Part shown: piece by piece, positions 25,250 through 33,940 of the stretch | Layout: each line of letters starts with the position of its first letter | Numbering within the stretch: the first letter of the stretch is position 1 | Assembly (NCBI GenBank): GCA_947593615.1 | Contig: CANQDR010000018.1 | Span: 1-45,476 of the forward strand | Direction of reading: 5' to 3' | DNA length: 45,476 nucleotides | Source: an uncultured Clostridia bacterium | GTDB taxonomy: Bacteria > Bacillota > Clostridia > Oscillospirales > Acutalibacteraceae | The notes under the pieces: model-generated | Told to the model about the DNA's origin: nothing | Databases searched by the model: none | The model's input: the letters and a program-made list of their open reading frames with translations, nothing else | Position numbers and translations under genes: made by a program

Positions 25250-26620
25250 ATGGCATTTGAAGGACTTGCAGATAAACTTAGCAATGCGTTCAAAAAACTG
25301 AAAAACAAGGGCAAACTTACGGAAAATGACGTTAAGGAGGCAATGCGAGAGGTAAGACTTGCATTGCTTGAAGCTGACGTAAACTACAAGGTTGCCAAGG
25401 ATTTTACGAACAAGGTTACCGAACGAGCCGTAGGACAGGACGTTATGGAAAGTCTTACGCCTGCTCAGATGGTAATTAAAATAGTTGATGAAGAGCTTAC
25501 CGAGCTTATGGGCGGAGAAGGTGCAAGAATTGAGTTTGCGTCAAAGCCTCCGACTGTAATAATGCTCTGCGGTTTGCAGGGTTCAGGTAAAACCACCCAC
25601 GCCGCAAAGTTGGCGCTTATGCTTAAAAATCAGAATCGCCGTCCGCTGCTTGTTGCTTGCGATATTTATCGTCCTGCCGCTATCGACCAGTTAAAGGTTG
25701 TCGGAGGGAAAGCGGGAGTTTCCGTTTTTGAAATGGGAACGGAGAATCCCGTTAAAATTGCAAAGGCTGCAATAAGACATGCAAAGGACTACGGAAATGA
25801 TGTAGTAATCCTTGATACCGCCGGACGTCTGCACATTGATGAAGAACTTATGAATGAGCTCAAAGAAGTCAAAGCAGAGGTTGATCCTGATGAGATTTTG
25901 CTTGTAATCGACTCAATGACAGGTCAGGACGCGGTAAATGTTGCAAAGAGCTTTAATGAGCTTCTTGACATAACAGGCGTAATTCTTACAAAGCTTGACG
26001 GTGACACCCGAGGCGGTGCTGCGCTGTCGGTTAAAGCAGTTACGGGCAGACCGATAAAGTTTGCGGGCACGGGAGAAAAACTTGAAGATATTGAAGTTTT
26101 CCACCCCGACAGGATGGCAAGCCGTATTCTGGGAATGGGCGATGTGCTTACGCTGATTGAGGACGCTGAAAACAAGCTGGATCAGAAAAAAGCCGAACAA
26201 ATGGCTCAGAAAATGATGAGCAATAAATTCGACTTTAATGACTTAAACGAACAGTTTGAGCAAATTAAAAAGATGGGTCCGTTAAAGGGAATACTGTCAA
26301 AAATTCCGGGACTCGGAAAACAACTTGACAATGTTGACATTGACGACAGACAAATTGACTGGGTGCAGGCGATCATACTCTCAATGACGCCTGAAGAAAG
26401 AAGTAATCCAAGCGTTATGAACCCCTCGCGCAAGCGCAGAATCGCAGCCGGCTCAGGCAGGACTGTTGAAGAAGTTAACAGACTAATCAAGCAGCTTGAG
26501 CAAATGCAAAAAATGTTCAAGCAGATGAAAACCAAAGGCAAAAACGGAAAGAAAAAGAAGATGAAACATCTTCCCGGCCTCGGCGGTATGCCGATGGGCG
26601 GAATGCCCCCTTTTAAATAA
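25250..26620 (+). CDS. ffh: Signal recognition particle protein Ffh
   Basis: 456 aa. N domain, then the SRP GTPase with GLQGSGKTTHAAKLA near 105, DTAGRLHIDEELM, TKLDGDTRGGAALS, and a methionine-rich M domain (about 325-430) binding signal peptides and 4.5S RNA. It ends in a Gly/Met-rich tail (GLGGMPMGGMPPFK). It starts 11 bp after ylxM. Confidence 0.96.
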   Translation: MAFEGLADKLSNAFKKLKNKGKLTENDVKEAMREVRLALLEADVNYKVAKDFTNKVTERAVGQDVMESLTPAQMVIKIVDEELTELMGGEGARIEFASKPPTVIMLCGLQGSGKTTHAAKLALMLKNQNRRPLLVACDIYRPAAIDQLKVVGGKAGVSVFEMGTENPVKIAKAAIRHAKDYGNDVVILDTAGRLHIDEELMNELKEVKAEVDPDEILLVIDSMTGQDAVNVAKSFNELLDITGVILTKLDGDTRGGAALSVKAVTGRPIKFAGTGEKLEDIEVFHPDRMASRILGMGDVLTLIEDAENKLDQKKAEQMAQKMMSNKFDFNDLNEQFEQIKKMGPLKGILSKIPGLGKQLDNVDIDDRQIDWVQAIILSMTPEERSNPSVMNPSRKRRIAAGSGRTVEEVNRLIKQLEQMQKMFKQMKTKGKNGKKKKMKHLPGLGGMPMGGMPPFK

Positions 26621-26714
26621 GCCGTTCATCCAATTAACATCATTGGTGAATATATAAGCAAAACCACTTACATTCTGCGGTTTTGTACTAATTAATTAAA
26701 CTGAGGTGAAAAAT

Positions 26715-26960
26715 ATGGCAGTTAAAATCAGACTTAGAAGAATGGGTTCAAAAAAAGCTCCTTTCTACAGAGTAGTCGTTGCAGATTCAAGGTATCCGAG
26801 AAACGGTCGTTTCATTGAGGAAATCGGCACATACGATATTCTCAAGAATCCCTCCGAGTTCAAGGTAGATGCAGAAGCTGTTAAGAAGTGGATTGCTAAC
26901 GGCGCACAGCCGACAGACACAGTTAAGGCACTTCTCAAGAAAAACGGCATAATTGAATAA
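26715..26960 (+). CDS. rpsP: 30S ribosomal protein bS16
   Basis: 81 aa beginning [20 protein letters not shown], the bS16 signature. ATG 26715 with SD GAGGTG is the family start; an in-frame extension upstream is not. The 95-bp gap after ffh holds two weak hairpins (CAAAACC/GGTTTTG being one), perhaps partial terminators that set relative expression. Confidence 0.96.
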   Translation: MAVKIRLRRMGSKKAPFYRVVVADSRYPRNGRFIEEIGTYDILKNPSEFKVDAEAVKKWIANGAQPTDTVKALLKKNGIIE

Positions 26961-26985
26961 TTGCGGCTAAGGAAAGGATTTAAAA

Positions 26986-27219
26986 ATGCAGGAATTACTC
27001 ACTATTATTGCAAAGGGTCTTGTTGATGACCCTAATTCGGTAAACGTTGAAGCCGACGAGCCTACAGAGGACGGCACAATCGTATATCACATTCATGTTG
27101 CAGAAAGCGATATGGGCAGAATTATCGGCAAGCAGGGCAGAATTGCCAAGGCTATCCGCACAATTGCCCGCAGTGCAGCTATCCGCAATGATGAAAAGAT
27201 TATGGTTGAAATTGACTGA
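26986..27219 (+). CDS. khpA: KH-domain RNA-binding protein KhpA (YlqC)
   Basis: 77 aa, a single KH domain: VEADEPTEDGTIVYHIHVAE and then the GXXG loop GRIIGKQGRIAKAIRTIAR. It pairs with KhpB/EloR in Gram-positives and affects cell elongation and RNA binding. It follows rpsP by 25 bp, as in Bacillus. Confidence 0.93.
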   Translation: MQELLTIIAKGLVDDPNSVNVEADEPTEDGTIVYHIHVAESDMGRIIGKQGRIAKAIRTIARSAAIRNDEKIMVEID

Positions 27220-27251
27220 TCAAACCGAATAATACCGTTCAAGCGGTAATT

Positions 27252-27279
27252 AAAAGCTTCCCACCGGGAGGCTTTTTTA
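27252..27279 (+). terminator. Terminator of the ylxM-khpA operon
   Basis: AAAAGCTTCCC (27252-27262) pairs with GGGAGGCTTTT (27266-27276, one G-T pair) and runs into TTTTTT. A small ACCG/CGGT hairpin precedes it. Confidence 0.85.
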
Positions 27280-27287
27280 TTGCGCAG

Positions 27288-27320
27288 CAAAAAAGCGGAG
27301 GCAGAAATAATTCTGCCTCC
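27288..27320 (-). terminator. Terminator of the ctsR-clpC operon
   Basis: GGAGGCAGAA (27297-27306) pairs perfectly with 27311-27320 around ATAA; on the minus strand TTTTTT follows. It sits 16 bases after the clpC stop. Confidence 0.88.
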
Positions 27321-27335
27321 ACTCTAAATTGCAAA

Positions 27336-29798
27336 TTATTTTGTTTCAAAAACGAACTCATTATTCTTAAAGTCACATTCAACTGTAGAGTTCTCCTTGA
27401 TATTTCCCTCAAGCATCTGCTCAGAAAGTGCGTCTTCAATTTTGCTTTGAATTGCTCTGCGCAAAGGTCTTGCACCGTAGTTTTCGTCAAAGCCTTTATC
27501 GGCAATTGCCGTTACTGCCGCATCTGTAAAGATAATTTTAATATTCATATTTTCAAGACGCTTTGCAAGAGTATCAAGCATTTTCGAAGCTATCTGCTTT
27601 ATTTCATCCTGACTGAGCTTGTTGAACACGATAATATCGTCAACACGGTTAAGAAACTCGGGGCGAAATACATTCTTGATTTCACCGATAACCAGGTCTT
27701 TTATATGCTCCTGACTGCTGTCTGAATTTTGGCTGTCGGGAGTAAATCCGAGTGAATTTTGTTTTTCTGTAATAAGACGTGCGCCTGCATTTGAGGTCAT
27801 AATAATTACGGTGTTTTTAAAATCCACTGTTCTGCCCTGCGAATCCGTAAGACGGCCGTCCTCGAGAATTTGAAGAAGCATATTAAATACATCGGGATGC
27901 GCCTTTTCAATCTCATCAAAAAGCACTACCGAATACGGTTTTCTTCTAACCTTTTCCGTTAGCTGTCCGCCCTCTTCAAAACCTACATATCCGGGCGGTG
28001 AGCCGATAAGCTTTGACACGGTATGCTTTTCCATATACTCGCTCATATCAAGACGGAGCATTGCATTTTCATCACCGAACATTGCCTGCGCAAGTGCCTT
28101 GCACAACTCGGTTTTACCTACGCCCGTTGGTCCTAAAAAGATGAATGAGCCTACCGGACGTTTTGGGTCTTTCAGTCCCACTCTGCCTCGTCTGATTGCT
28201 TTTGCAATTGCCGATACGGCTTCGTCCTGTCCGATTACCCTTTCATGAAGCACCTTTTCCATATTGAGCAGACGCTCGCTTTCCTCACGGGTAAGCTGTA
28301 CTACAGGTATTCCCGTCCACTCAGATACAATTTTTGCAATATCCTCGGCAGTAACCTCTCCGCTGTTGTTTTTCTGGTTTTCCTGCCATTCCTTTCTGGC
28401 ATTATCAAGCTGTAACTGTACCTCTTTCTGCTCATCACGCAATTTTGCGGCACGTTCAAAGTCCTGCTCGTTAATTGCGCTTGCCTTTTCCTTTTCAAAA
28501 TCATTGATTTTATCTTCAAGTGACTTTACATCAGGCGGAGAAGTAAGAGAAGCAAGCCTTACCTTTGACGCACCTTCATCAATTAAATCAATAGCCTTGT
28601 CAGGAAGATACCTGTCTGCAATATATCTTGACGAAAGCGTTACCGCTGCATTGATTGCAGAATCGGTAATTTTAACCTTGTGATGAGCTTCATAGCTGTC
28701 GCGCAGTCCCTTTAATATTTCAACTGCTTGTTCGGGTGTCGGTTCTCCTACCTTTACAGGCTGAAAACGCCGTTCAAGAGCTGCGTCTTTTTCAATATAC
28801 TTTCTGTACTCGTTAAGCGTTGTTGCACCGATTACCTGAAAATCTCCCCTTGCAAGTGCCGGTTTTAAAATGTTGGCGGCGTCAGCACTTCCCTCGGCCG
28901 CACCTGCACCTACAATGGTGTGGAGTTCATCTATAAACAAAATCGTATCCTTTGATTTTTTAACCTCATCAATTGCAGATTTTATACGCTCTTCAAAATC
29001 TCCGCGATATTTTGCTCCTGCAATCATTCCCGACAAATCAAGGCTCACAACCTTTTTATCTTTAAGAATTTCAGGAACCTCTCCCTTTGAAATTTCAAGC
29101 GCAAGTCCTTCTGCAACCGCAGTTTTACCTACTCCCGGCTCACCGATAAGCACGGGATTATTTTTTGTGCGGCGGGATAAAATCTGAATAACCCTCTGAA
29201 TTTCCTTTTCACGTCCGATAACGGGGTCGATTTCTCCGTTTTTGGCTGCCTTAGTCAAATCTCTGCCGAATTTTTCAAGAGCGGAGCCGCCGTTTTTTGC
29301 TTGACCCTGCGACATTCCAAAACCATCCTCGTCGTCAGAATACGGATTTTCTGAAGCGCCGCTGTTCAGTCCTCCTGCAACTGCCTGTGCAATTGCAGAT
29401 TCGCTTACACCGAGTTCACGAAGAAATGTTACGGCATAGCTGTCACTCTCGGAAATAACTGCAAGAAGCAAATGCTCTGTGCCTACATAGCCGTTTCCCA
29501 TCTTTGAAGAAGCGAGCATCGCCGCTCTGAGTACACGCTTTGTGCGCGGAGTGAAGTCATTTGGTGTAAGAGAAGTCGGAGTACCCTGACCGTCAACGCC
29601 GCTTATCTTCTCTTTGAGGGCATCTTCGGTTACGCCGCACTGTTCAAGAGCAACTGCTGCGACGCCCGTATTTTCTTTTAAAAGTCCGAGTAAAATATGC
29701 TCTGTACCTACATAGCTGTGCCCCATTTCCTGCGCACATTCGATCGCAAGATTAAGGGCTTTGTTTGCCTTTTGTGTAAATCCTCTGAATTCATACAT
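27336..29798 (-). CDS. clpC: ATP-dependent Clp protease ATPase subunit ClpC
   Basis: 820 aa. Two ClpN repeats (about 1-145), AAA-1 with Walker [16 protein letters not shown], a UVR motif in the middle domain ([16 protein letters not shown]), AAA-2 with [15 protein letters not shown]. It unfolds proteins, including McsB-arginine-phosphorylated ones, for ClpP. It is last in ctsR-mcsA-mcsB-clpC; a 95-bp gap upstream could hold a weak internal promoter. SD GAGGGGG precedes ATG 29798. Confidence 0.96.
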   Translation of the reverse strand: MYEFRGFTQKANKALNLAIECAQEMGHSYVGTEHILLGLLKENTGVAAVALEQCGVTEDALKEKISGVDGQGTPTSLTPNDFTPRTKRVLRAAMLASSKMGNGYVGTEHLLLAVISESDSYAVTFLRELGVSESAIAQAVAGGLNSGASENPYSDDEDGFGMSQGQAKNGGSALEKFGRDLTKAAKNGEIDPVIGREKEIQRVIQILSRRTKNNPVLIGEPGVGKTAVAEGLALEISKGEVPEILKDKKVVSLDLSGMIAGAKYRGDFEERIKSAIDEVKKSKDTILFIDELHTIVGAGAAEGSADAANILKPALARGDFQVIGATTLNEYRKYIEKDAALERRFQPVKVGEPTPEQAVEILKGLRDSYEAHHKVKITDSAINAAVTLSSRYIADRYLPDKAIDLIDEGASKVRLASLTSPPDVKSLEDKINDFEKEKASAINEQDFERAAKLRDEQKEVQLQLDNARKEWQENQKNNSGEVTAEDIAKIVSEWTGIPVVQLTREESERLLNMEKVLHERVIGQDEAVSAIAKAIRRGRVGLKDPKRPVGSFIFLGPTGVGKTELCKALAQAMFGDENAMLRLDMSEYMEKHTVSKLIGSPPGYVGFEEGGQLTEKVRRKPYSVVLFDEIEKAHPDVFNMLLQILEDGRLTDSQGRTVDFKNTVIIMTSNAGARLITEKQNSLGFTPDSQNSDSSQEHIKDLVIGEIKNVFRPEFLNRVDDIIVFNKLSQDEIKQIASKMLDTLAKRLENMNIKIIFTDAAVTAIADKGFDENYGARPLRRAIQSKIEDALSEQMLEGNIKENSTVECDFKNNEFVFETK

Positions 29799-29893
29799 AA
29801 TATCCCCCTCTTTCTTTAAGGAAACATTTTAATTTTTAAATCTATATTTTATACCGGTACTGATATTATTATCACTCATTTTAAGACAAAAAA

Positions 29894-30886
29894 TCAGGTG
29901 AGAGCCGCTCTCAATAGTTTTGCCCTTTCAATGTCCCTGTCATGTGCAGACAGATTTTTATTTATGTTTACCGTAAGAGTAGCAGGCTCGACTGCGCTCA
30001 TAAGTTTATCAATTGTTTCGGTCGTTACATCGGTAATCTGTTTTGAAACAACACCCAGACGTACATTTGACAGAAGCTTAAGCGCCTCATCATGTGAAAT
30101 TACAAGAGCCGATTTCAGAATTCCGAGACTTCGGCTGATTGTATCCTGTATTTCAATGCTTGAGCAAAGCCTTTCTCTTGCCTGATTTTCCTGATTTATA
30201 AGCTGTTCGGTTATATTCTTGAGGTTCTCAATCGCCGCCTTTTCGGATATTCCGAGTGTAACCTGATTTGAGAGCTGATAAAGCGCGCCTTTCGGCTCCG
30301 TGCCCTCTCCGTGAGCTCCGCGTATTGTGAGTCCGAGTTTAGAAAGGTTGCCTGCAATTCTGTTAATTGCTCTGCTTTTTTCAAGTGCAGGAAGATGAAG
30401 CATTACCGAAGCTCTCATGCCTGTTCCTAAATTTGTCGGGCACTGAGTAAGATAGCCTAACTTTTCATTAAAAGCAAAGTCCAGATTTTCGTCAAGCAAA
30501 GTATCCAGCTTATCTGCGGTATCGTACGCCTCATCAAGTGAGAAACCATTAGTAATTACCTGAAGTCTGATATGATCCTCTTCATTAATCATAATGCTCA
30601 GGCTTTCATTACTGCTCAACATAAGCGCGCGTCCCTGTTCCTCGCTGATAAATTCGGGACTTACCAAACGTCTTTCAACAAGCGAAACGCTCTGTCGCGG
30701 AGTAAGCTCACCCATTTTAATAAATGAAAAATCGGAAGCAATTGAACTGTTGCTGTTTTTGACTGCGTCTTTTACCTTTTCAATTACCTTTTCCCTACCC
30801 TGTGTATTAAGTTTGCACGGAAACGGATAATCCCTTAGGTTTCTTGCAAGTCTTACTCTTGTTGATATAACTACTTCGCTGTTCAT
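29894..30886 (-). CDS. mcsB: Protein-arginine kinase McsB
   Basis: 330 aa phosphagen-kinase fold: VVISTRVRLARNL at the N terminus binds ATP, CPTNLGTGMRASVMLHLP carries the active-site Cys loop, and C-terminal RDIERAKLLR matches the RDxxRA phospho-arginine pocket. It marks proteins for ClpCP and inactivates CtsR. It lies 2 bp after mcsA. Confidence 0.95.
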   Translation of the reverse strand: MNSEVVISTRVRLARNLRDYPFPCKLNTQGREKVIEKVKDAVKNSNSSIASDFSFIKMGELTPRQSVSLVERRLVSPEFISEEQGRALMLSSNESLSIMINEEDHIRLQVITNGFSLDEAYDTADKLDTLLDENLDFAFNEKLGYLTQCPTNLGTGMRASVMLHLPALEKSRAINRIAGNLSKLGLTIRGAHGEGTEPKGALYQLSNQVTLGISEKAAIENLKNITEQLINQENQARERLCSSIEIQDTISRSLGILKSALVISHDEALKLLSNVRLGVVSKQITDVTTETIDKLMSAVEPATLTVNINKNLSAHDRDIERAKLLRAALT

Positions 30887-30888
30887 AT

Positions 30889-31398
30889 TTATGCCTCCAA
30901 TTCCTTTATCTTATCCCTTAACTCTGCGGCGTATTCAAAATTCTGTTCTTTTATAGCCTTGTCAAGCTCTGTCTTTAGTTTTTTGATTTTATCTTCTTTT
31001 GTTTCTTCCTGCGGTTTTGACTTCCGAACTTCGTTACCTTTCATACCGCTGTTTTTTCCGCAGTGTGTTGTGTTTCCGTGAATTCTGCGTATTGACGGCA
31101 GAAGCTCGTCTGTAAAAACTTCGTAACAATGGGCACATCCTACGTGTCCTGACTTGGCTATATCCGAATAGGTGCTTCCGCAAAACTCGCATCTTGTTGC
31201 CTGAGTTCTTGCAGGAAGAACATTTCCGAAAAAGCTTCCGAGGAAGTTTGAAAACTCACTTTCTATATCCCCGAAAACATTTGTATAACCCATTTTCTGA
31301 GCACATTCGCTGCAAAGGTCATATTCTTTAAATTCACCGTTTATTATAGTTTTTACATGTGTATTGGCGTTATTTGCGCCGCATTTTTGACATTTCAT
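30889..31398 (-). CDS. mcsA: McsA, activator of McsB
   Basis: 169 aa. Zinc-binding CXXC pairs in order: CQKCGANNAN, CSECAQ, CEFCGSTY, CAHCYEVF. A C-terminal UVR motif follows (EQNFEYAAELRDKIKEL). It binds and activates McsB. SD GGAGGC precedes ATG 31398. Confidence 0.94.
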   Translation of the reverse strand: MKCQKCGANNANTHVKTIINGEFKEYDLCSECAQKMGYTNVFGDIESEFSNFLGSFFGNVLPARTQATRCEFCGSTYSDIAKSGHVGCAHCYEVFTDELLPSIRRIHGNTTHCGKNSGMKGNEVRKSKPQEETKEDKIKKLKTELDKAIKEQNFEYAAELRDKIKELEA

Positions 31399-31412
31399 AT
31401 TATTGCCTCCTG

Positions 31413-31865
31413 TCAGCTGCTGATCGTGAGCAGCATATTTTTAAAAAGGTCGGCGCGGATTAAATCGCGCTTTTCCTGTTCTACCTGTGAAAGTGTTCTG
31501 TCGGACAAAGCCGAAGCAATTATTTTCGCGGACTGCAAATCCACTATCTGACGCTGCAGCATATTATTAAGCATTGCCTCAGCAGTTGCCTTATCAAGCG
31601 TATTGCCTATAGAGTTTATTATATGCATAAGAGCCGTCCCTCTATCCATTTTTACACGGCTTATTCTTATGTAACCTCCGCCGCCCCTGCGGCTTTCGAC
31701 AATATAGCCCTGCTCAGGAGTAAAACGTGAGGTTATTACATAGTTGATCTGGCTTGGAACACACCCCAGATTTCCTGCCAGCTCATTTCGCTGGATTTCT
31801 GCAATTCCGTTTTGCTCATCAAGCATTTGCATAATATATCGAGCTACCACATCGCTCATCCTCAT
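31413..31865 (-). CDS. ctsR: Class III stress-gene repressor CtsR
   Basis: 150 aa. N-terminal winged HTH with the beta-wing RRGGGGYIRISRV that contacts DNA, and a C-terminal domain carrying McsB-sensitive Arg residues. It represses its own operon. Three matching operator elements lie upstream. SD AGAGGCG stands eight bases before ATG 31865. Confidence 0.95.
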   Translation of the reverse strand: MRMSDVVARYIMQMLDEQNGIAEIQRNELAGNLGCVPSQINYVITSRFTPEQGYIVESRRGGGGYIRISRVKMDRGTALMHIINSIGNTLDKATAEAMLNNMLQRQIVDLQSAKIIASALSDRTLSQVEQEKRDLIRADLFKNMLLTISS

Positions 31866-31906
31866 ACCTATCGCCTCTTTTTATTCGGTTTTTAACCTTT
31901 GATTAT

Positions 31907-31952
31907 ATTATAATCACAAGGTCAGAGAAAGTCAAAGTCAAATAAAGTCAAA
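31907..31952 (-). promoter_or_regulatory. ctsR promoter with tandem CtsR boxes
   Basis: On the minus strand TTGACT (31935-31930), 17-nt spacer, TATAAT (31912-31907). The plus strand reads GGTCAGAGAAAGTCAAA (31920-31936) and AGTCAAATAAAGTCAAA (31936-31952), two heptad pairs sharing one base. The second fits the CtsR consensus RGTCAAA-NAN-RGTCAAA exactly; the first has its first heptad diverged. They cover and flank the -35 box. Confidence 0.9.
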
Positions 31953-32023
31953 TATTAATTGTAAATCTTTAGAATTCTTTAATTTTCTCACATATACTCT
32001 TGTTTTCTAATTTTTAAAATTTT

Positions 32024-32040
32024 TTTGACTTTTCCTGACC
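32024..32040 (-). promoter_or_regulatory. Third, inverted CtsR-like box
   Basis: The minus strand reads GGTCAGG-AAA-AGTCAAA, one perfect and one diverged heptad, about 70 bp upstream of the tandem boxes and in the opposite orientation. Confidence 0.55.
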
Positions 32041-32117
32041 TTGATTTTTAATTTTTTATAATTTGAAAATCAATATAAATTAAAACTAATTTGCTACAAT
32101 CGGTGGTTGTCGCTGCA

Positions 32118-32151
32118 CGACAAAAAGGCAGAGAGCTTAGCTCTCTGCCTT
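32118..32151 (-). terminator. Terminator of the hydrogenase operon
   Basis: AAGGCAGAGAGC (32125-32136) pairs perfectly with 32140-32151; the minus strand continues with TTTTTGTC. Between it and the ctsR boxes the DNA is AT-rich without a gene. Confidence 0.88.
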
Positions 32152-32188
32152 ATATTGCTGTACCGAATATAGATACAAAATTCTATTA

Positions 32189-33928
32189 TTAGTAGTTCTT
32201 GCCTCTGCTTACATAAGAAGTATGGAGCAGCTTGTGTGCAAGCGGTTTGCCCGGAGCTTCAAAATAATCATCATAAATCATCTTGATAACCGGACTTTCA
32301 TTACTGCTTCTAAACTCGCAGTTTTTGTCATAGTCATACAAAGCTTTTGAACGTAAAGCTTTGAGGTCAACATTATTTCTAACGCTGTCGCTCTGAACAG
32401 GCTGGCCGCCGCCGTTGATACATCCGCCAGGACAAGCCATAATCTCAACCATCTGATAATCGGCTTCGCCCTTCTTGATTTTATCAATGAGTTTTCTTGC
32501 ATTGCCAAGTCCCGATGTTACAGCAACCTTAATGTCAACACCTGCAACATTGTACGTTGCCTCTCTGATTTCCTCAGGACCTCTTACCTCTTCAAAATCA
32601 ATTTTCTTGAACTCGCCGTCAAGCATTCTTGCAGCAGTACGCAAAGCAGCCTCAAGCACACCACCTGTTGTGCCGAAAATAACGCCGCCGCCTGTAGCTT
32701 TGTTGAACGGAGCATCGTAATCCTCGTCATCCAAATCTTCAAGATTAATTCCTGCGCCCTTTATCATTCTTGCGAGTTCACGTGTTGTAAGTGCAACATC
32801 AACATCATCGTAATCGGCTGTTCTGAGTTCAGGACGTGTTACTTCAAACTTCTTTGCAGTACAAGGAATTACGCTGACAACAAACATATTTTCAGGAGCA
32901 ATATTATATTTCTGAGCATAATAATTCTTGAGGACTGCACCAAACATACCCTGCGGAGATTTGCAGGTTGAAAGATGAGGTATCATTTCAGGATAATAAT
33001 GCTCTACAAATTTTACCCAGCCCGGACAGCATGAAGTAAACATAGGTAATGTTTCCTTATTTTTAATTCTTTCAACAAGCTCATTAGCCTCTTCAAGAAT
33101 AGTAAGGTCAGCAGTAAAGTCCATATTGAATACCTTGTCAGCACCGAGTCTTCTTATTGCTGAAACCATTTTGCCTTCAACATTTGTGCCGATAGGCATA
33201 CCAAAGCTCTCGCCGAGAGTAGCCTTTATTGACGGCGCGGTGTAGAACAAAACGTGCTTATCGGGATTTGAAATAGCGTCCCAAACCTCACTTACCTGGC
33301 TTTTTTCACTCAGTGCGCCTACAGGACAGCTTACAATACACTGACCGCAGCCAACGCACGGAGAATCACCAAGACCCTTTTCAAATGCACAGCCTACATG
33401 CACCTTAAATCCTCTTTTAATAGGACCGATTACGGAAACGCTCTGAACCTTCTTGCATGCTGCAACGCATCTCATACAATTAATACACTTGTTATTGTCG
33501 CGTACAATATATGGTGACTGGTCGTCAATTTCATAAATCGGTTCTTCTGTTTTAAATCTGTCTTCATCTACGCCATAGGCTGCCGAAAGCTTCTGAAGCT
33601 CGCAGTTTGTGCTTCTTTCGCATGAAAGACATTTTTTATGGTGAGTAGAAAGTATAAGTTCAAGTGTAGTCTTACGTGAAGCTCTTACCTTTGGAGTATT
33701 TGTAAATACTTCCATTCCCTCTTCAACAGGATAAACACATGCGGCAGTAAGACCTTTTCTTCCCTTAACCTCAACTACGCATACTCGGCACGAACCGATG
33801 CAGTTAATATCCTTAAGATAGCAAAGAGACGGTATTTCAATTTTAGCTTCTTTAGCCGCCTGCAAAATTGTATAACCTTTCGGTACTTCTACAGGAATTC
33901 CATTTATTTTAAGATGTATCATATCCAT
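32189..33928 (-). CDS. hydA: [FeFe] hydrogenase catalytic subunit (HydA/HndD type)
   Basis: 579 aa. N-terminal [2Fe-2S] domain (CYLKDINCIGSCRVC), a His-type cluster segment (HHKKCLSCERSTNC), two [4Fe-4S] ferredoxin motifs (CINCMRCVAACKK, CVGCGQCIVSC), then the H-cluster motifs FTSCCPGWVKF (L1), VIPCTAKKFEV (L2) and MACPGGCINGGGQP (L3), and a C-terminal small-subunit domain. L2 has Ile where MPC is usual. It is the proton-reducing subunit of a bifurcating-type complex with HydB and HydC. ATG 33928 has SD GGAGGG. Maturases are not in the window. Confidence 0.94.
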   Translation of the reverse strand: MDMIHLKINGIPVEVPKGYTILQAAKEAKIEIPSLCYLKDINCIGSCRVCVVEVKGRKGLTAACVYPVEEGMEVFTNTPKVRASRKTTLELILSTHHKKCLSCERSTNCELQKLSAAYGVDEDRFKTEEPIYEIDDQSPYIVRDNNKCINCMRCVAACKKVQSVSVIGPIKRGFKVHVGCAFEKGLGDSPCVGCGQCIVSCPVGALSEKSQVSEVWDAISNPDKHVLFYTAPSIKATLGESFGMPIGTNVEGKMVSAIRRLGADKVFNMDFTADLTILEEANELVERIKNKETLPMFTSCCPGWVKFVEHYYPEMIPHLSTCKSPQGMFGAVLKNYYAQKYNIAPENMFVVSVIPCTAKKFEVTRPELRTADYDDVDVALTTRELARMIKGAGINLEDLDDEDYDAPFNKATGGGVIFGTTGGVLEAALRTAARMLDGEFKKIDFEEVRGPEEIREATYNVAGVDIKVAVTSGLGNARKLIDKIKKGEADYQMVEIMACPGGCINGGGQPVQSDSVRNNVDLKALRSKALYDYDKNCEFRSSNESPVIKMIYDDYFEAPGKPLAHKLLHTSYVSRGKNY

Positions 33929-33940
33929 CACTATCCCTCC

